The notes under the pieces are model-generated. The model made no database searches. It was given only the letters and a program-made list of their open reading frames with translations, and was not told the DNA's origin. Below are positions 37,746 to 38,271 of a stretch of 38,271 bases of DNA, piece by piece. Each line of letters opens with the position of its first letter. The stretch's first letter is position 1. This DNA is from Subdoligranulum sp. (GTDB lineage: Bacteria > Bacillota > Clostridia > Oscillospirales > Ruminococcaceae): assembly GCA_014799685.1 (NCBI GenBank), contig JAAVHN010000005.1, positions 52,267-90,537 of the forward strand. Reading direction: 5' to 3'. A program made the position numbers and the translations under genes.

Positions 37746-38271
37746 ACTCACCGCCGACCACCTTATCCATCAGTCGGGCAGAGGTACGCTTTGCTTCCCT
37801 TGTGGAGTGAGCGTAGATGTTCATTGTGGTACTGACATCCGAGTGCCCCAGCAGCTCCTGCACGTCCTTGGGCGCGGCCCCGTTGGACAGGAGGTTGCTC
37901 GTGAAAGTGTGACGGAGTTGGTGGAAATGAAAGTCCTCCATCCCCGGCACCTTTTTCCTCGCCGTCCGGCAGACGATCTCCAGCGTCCCCGGCGTCTCTA
38001 TTGCCCCATCGGGCCGGAGGCAGACAAAGGGAATCTCCTTATACCCCTCCGGCGCTTCCTCCGTCCTCGGCAGGGTATAGACCTCATAGTAGATGCGGTC
38101 TTTCTCCCTGACCTCGGTGTAATAGTTAAGGCTGTAGAGTTCGCCATAGCGCAGGCGGTTCTTACTCTGTTCCCTCTTGGCCTTTTTGAGGATCGCCGTC
38201 AGTGTGTCGCAGAAGTCCACAGCGCGAACCTTCTTCCGTTTGGTCGGGCCGAGTTCCAGCTTGTGCCTCGT
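37744..38271 (-). CDS. Tyrosine recombinase/integrase (Tn916/ICE type), C-terminal part, runs off the right edge
   Basis: 176 codons are in the window; the frame is open to the edge, so the N-terminal DNA-binding domains and the first catalytic Arg lie outside. The end holds [14 protein letters not shown] (H-x-x-R box) and [16 protein letters not shown] with the nucleophile Tyr. The preceding part ([16 protein letters not shown]) is typical of integrases of Tn916-like conjugative elements and phages of Firmicutes. It catalyses site-specific integration and excision. Leftward orientation with the gene end facing the Nudix gene places the element's boundary just to the left of 37744 and the element itself to the right (inference). 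Confidence 0.9.
   Translation of the reverse strand, partial: TRHKLELGPTKRKKVRAVDFCDTLTAILKKAKREQSKNRLRYGELYSLNYYTEVREKDRIYYEVYTLPRTEEAPEGYKEIPFVCLRPDGAIETPGTLEIVCRTARKKVPGMEDFHFHQLRHTFTSNLLSNGAAPKDVQELLGHSDVSTTMNIYAHSTREAKRTSARLMDKVVGGE

Overview
The window looks like the chromosome of a GC-rich Firmicute, most likely a gut Clostridia of the Oscillospiraceae type. The basis is inference: strong AGGAGG-type ribosome sites, consensus sigma-A promoters, a vanG-type gene set, small DUF6809 and ribbon-helix-helix genes, an MntP pump, a Tn916-like tyrosine recombinase, and G/C-rich third codon positions broken by a few AT-richer patches. I could not run a database search, so family names come from motifs I can read in the translations.

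Left part (1-4.1 kb): the N-terminal third of secA (leftward); a small AT-richer island with a DUF6809-like gene, a short hypothetical gene and a divergent ribbon-helix-helix regulator around a palindromic operator; then a lipoprotein with a trigger-factor-type FKBP domain and a COG2426 membrane protein. From 4.5 to 9.3 kb lies a leftward, overlapping vanG-vanXY-vanT operon: D-Ala:D-Ser ligase, D,D-peptidase and membrane serine racemase. Together these would make and keep peptidoglycan precursors ending in D-Ala-D-Ser. No vanR/vanS is present in the window. From 9.6 to 12.5 kb is a leftward ECF sigma factor operon (sigma, zinc-finger anti-sigma, two membrane proteins).

Middle part (12.8-26.5 kb): a MocR/PdxR-type regulator divergent from an ECF-transporter S component (probably vitamin B6-related uptake); a DUF362 protein; a divergent DUF1273/Xre pair with two tandem operator-like palindromes; a C45-type Ntn hydrolase; DUF1622; plsC; a one-pass membrane protein; a ZIP metal transporter; a GNAT acetyltransferase overlapping gluQRS; a WYL regulator and a 46-residue protein. 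Upstream of the GNAT gene is a long, heavily structured leader with two similar three-hairpin modules facing each other.

Right part (26.5-38.3 kb): mntP; a divergent enzyme I-like protein lacking key catalytic residues; adenine deaminase coupled to a C_GCAxxG_C_C family gene and an internally duplicated membrane protein; about 1 kb without a confident gene; a GH36 alpha-galactosidase coupled to DUF3783; a Nudix hydrolase; and the C-terminal half of a tyrosine recombinase that marks the edge of a mobile element extending beyond the window.

The most unusual property is recurrent in-frame minisatellite expansion. Tandem repeats with different units (18, 21, 51, 57 and 72 nt, all multiples of three) sit in loops, linkers or termini of VanXY, VanT (twice), ZIP and GNAT, with shorter low-complexity tracts in VanG and several others. 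One of these, the VanT N-terminus, is a translated copy of a stem-loop repeat whose relatives occur at 26.5 kb with a conserved loop and changed stems. These repeats and the paired cloverleaf-like leader are my best candidates for something undescribed.
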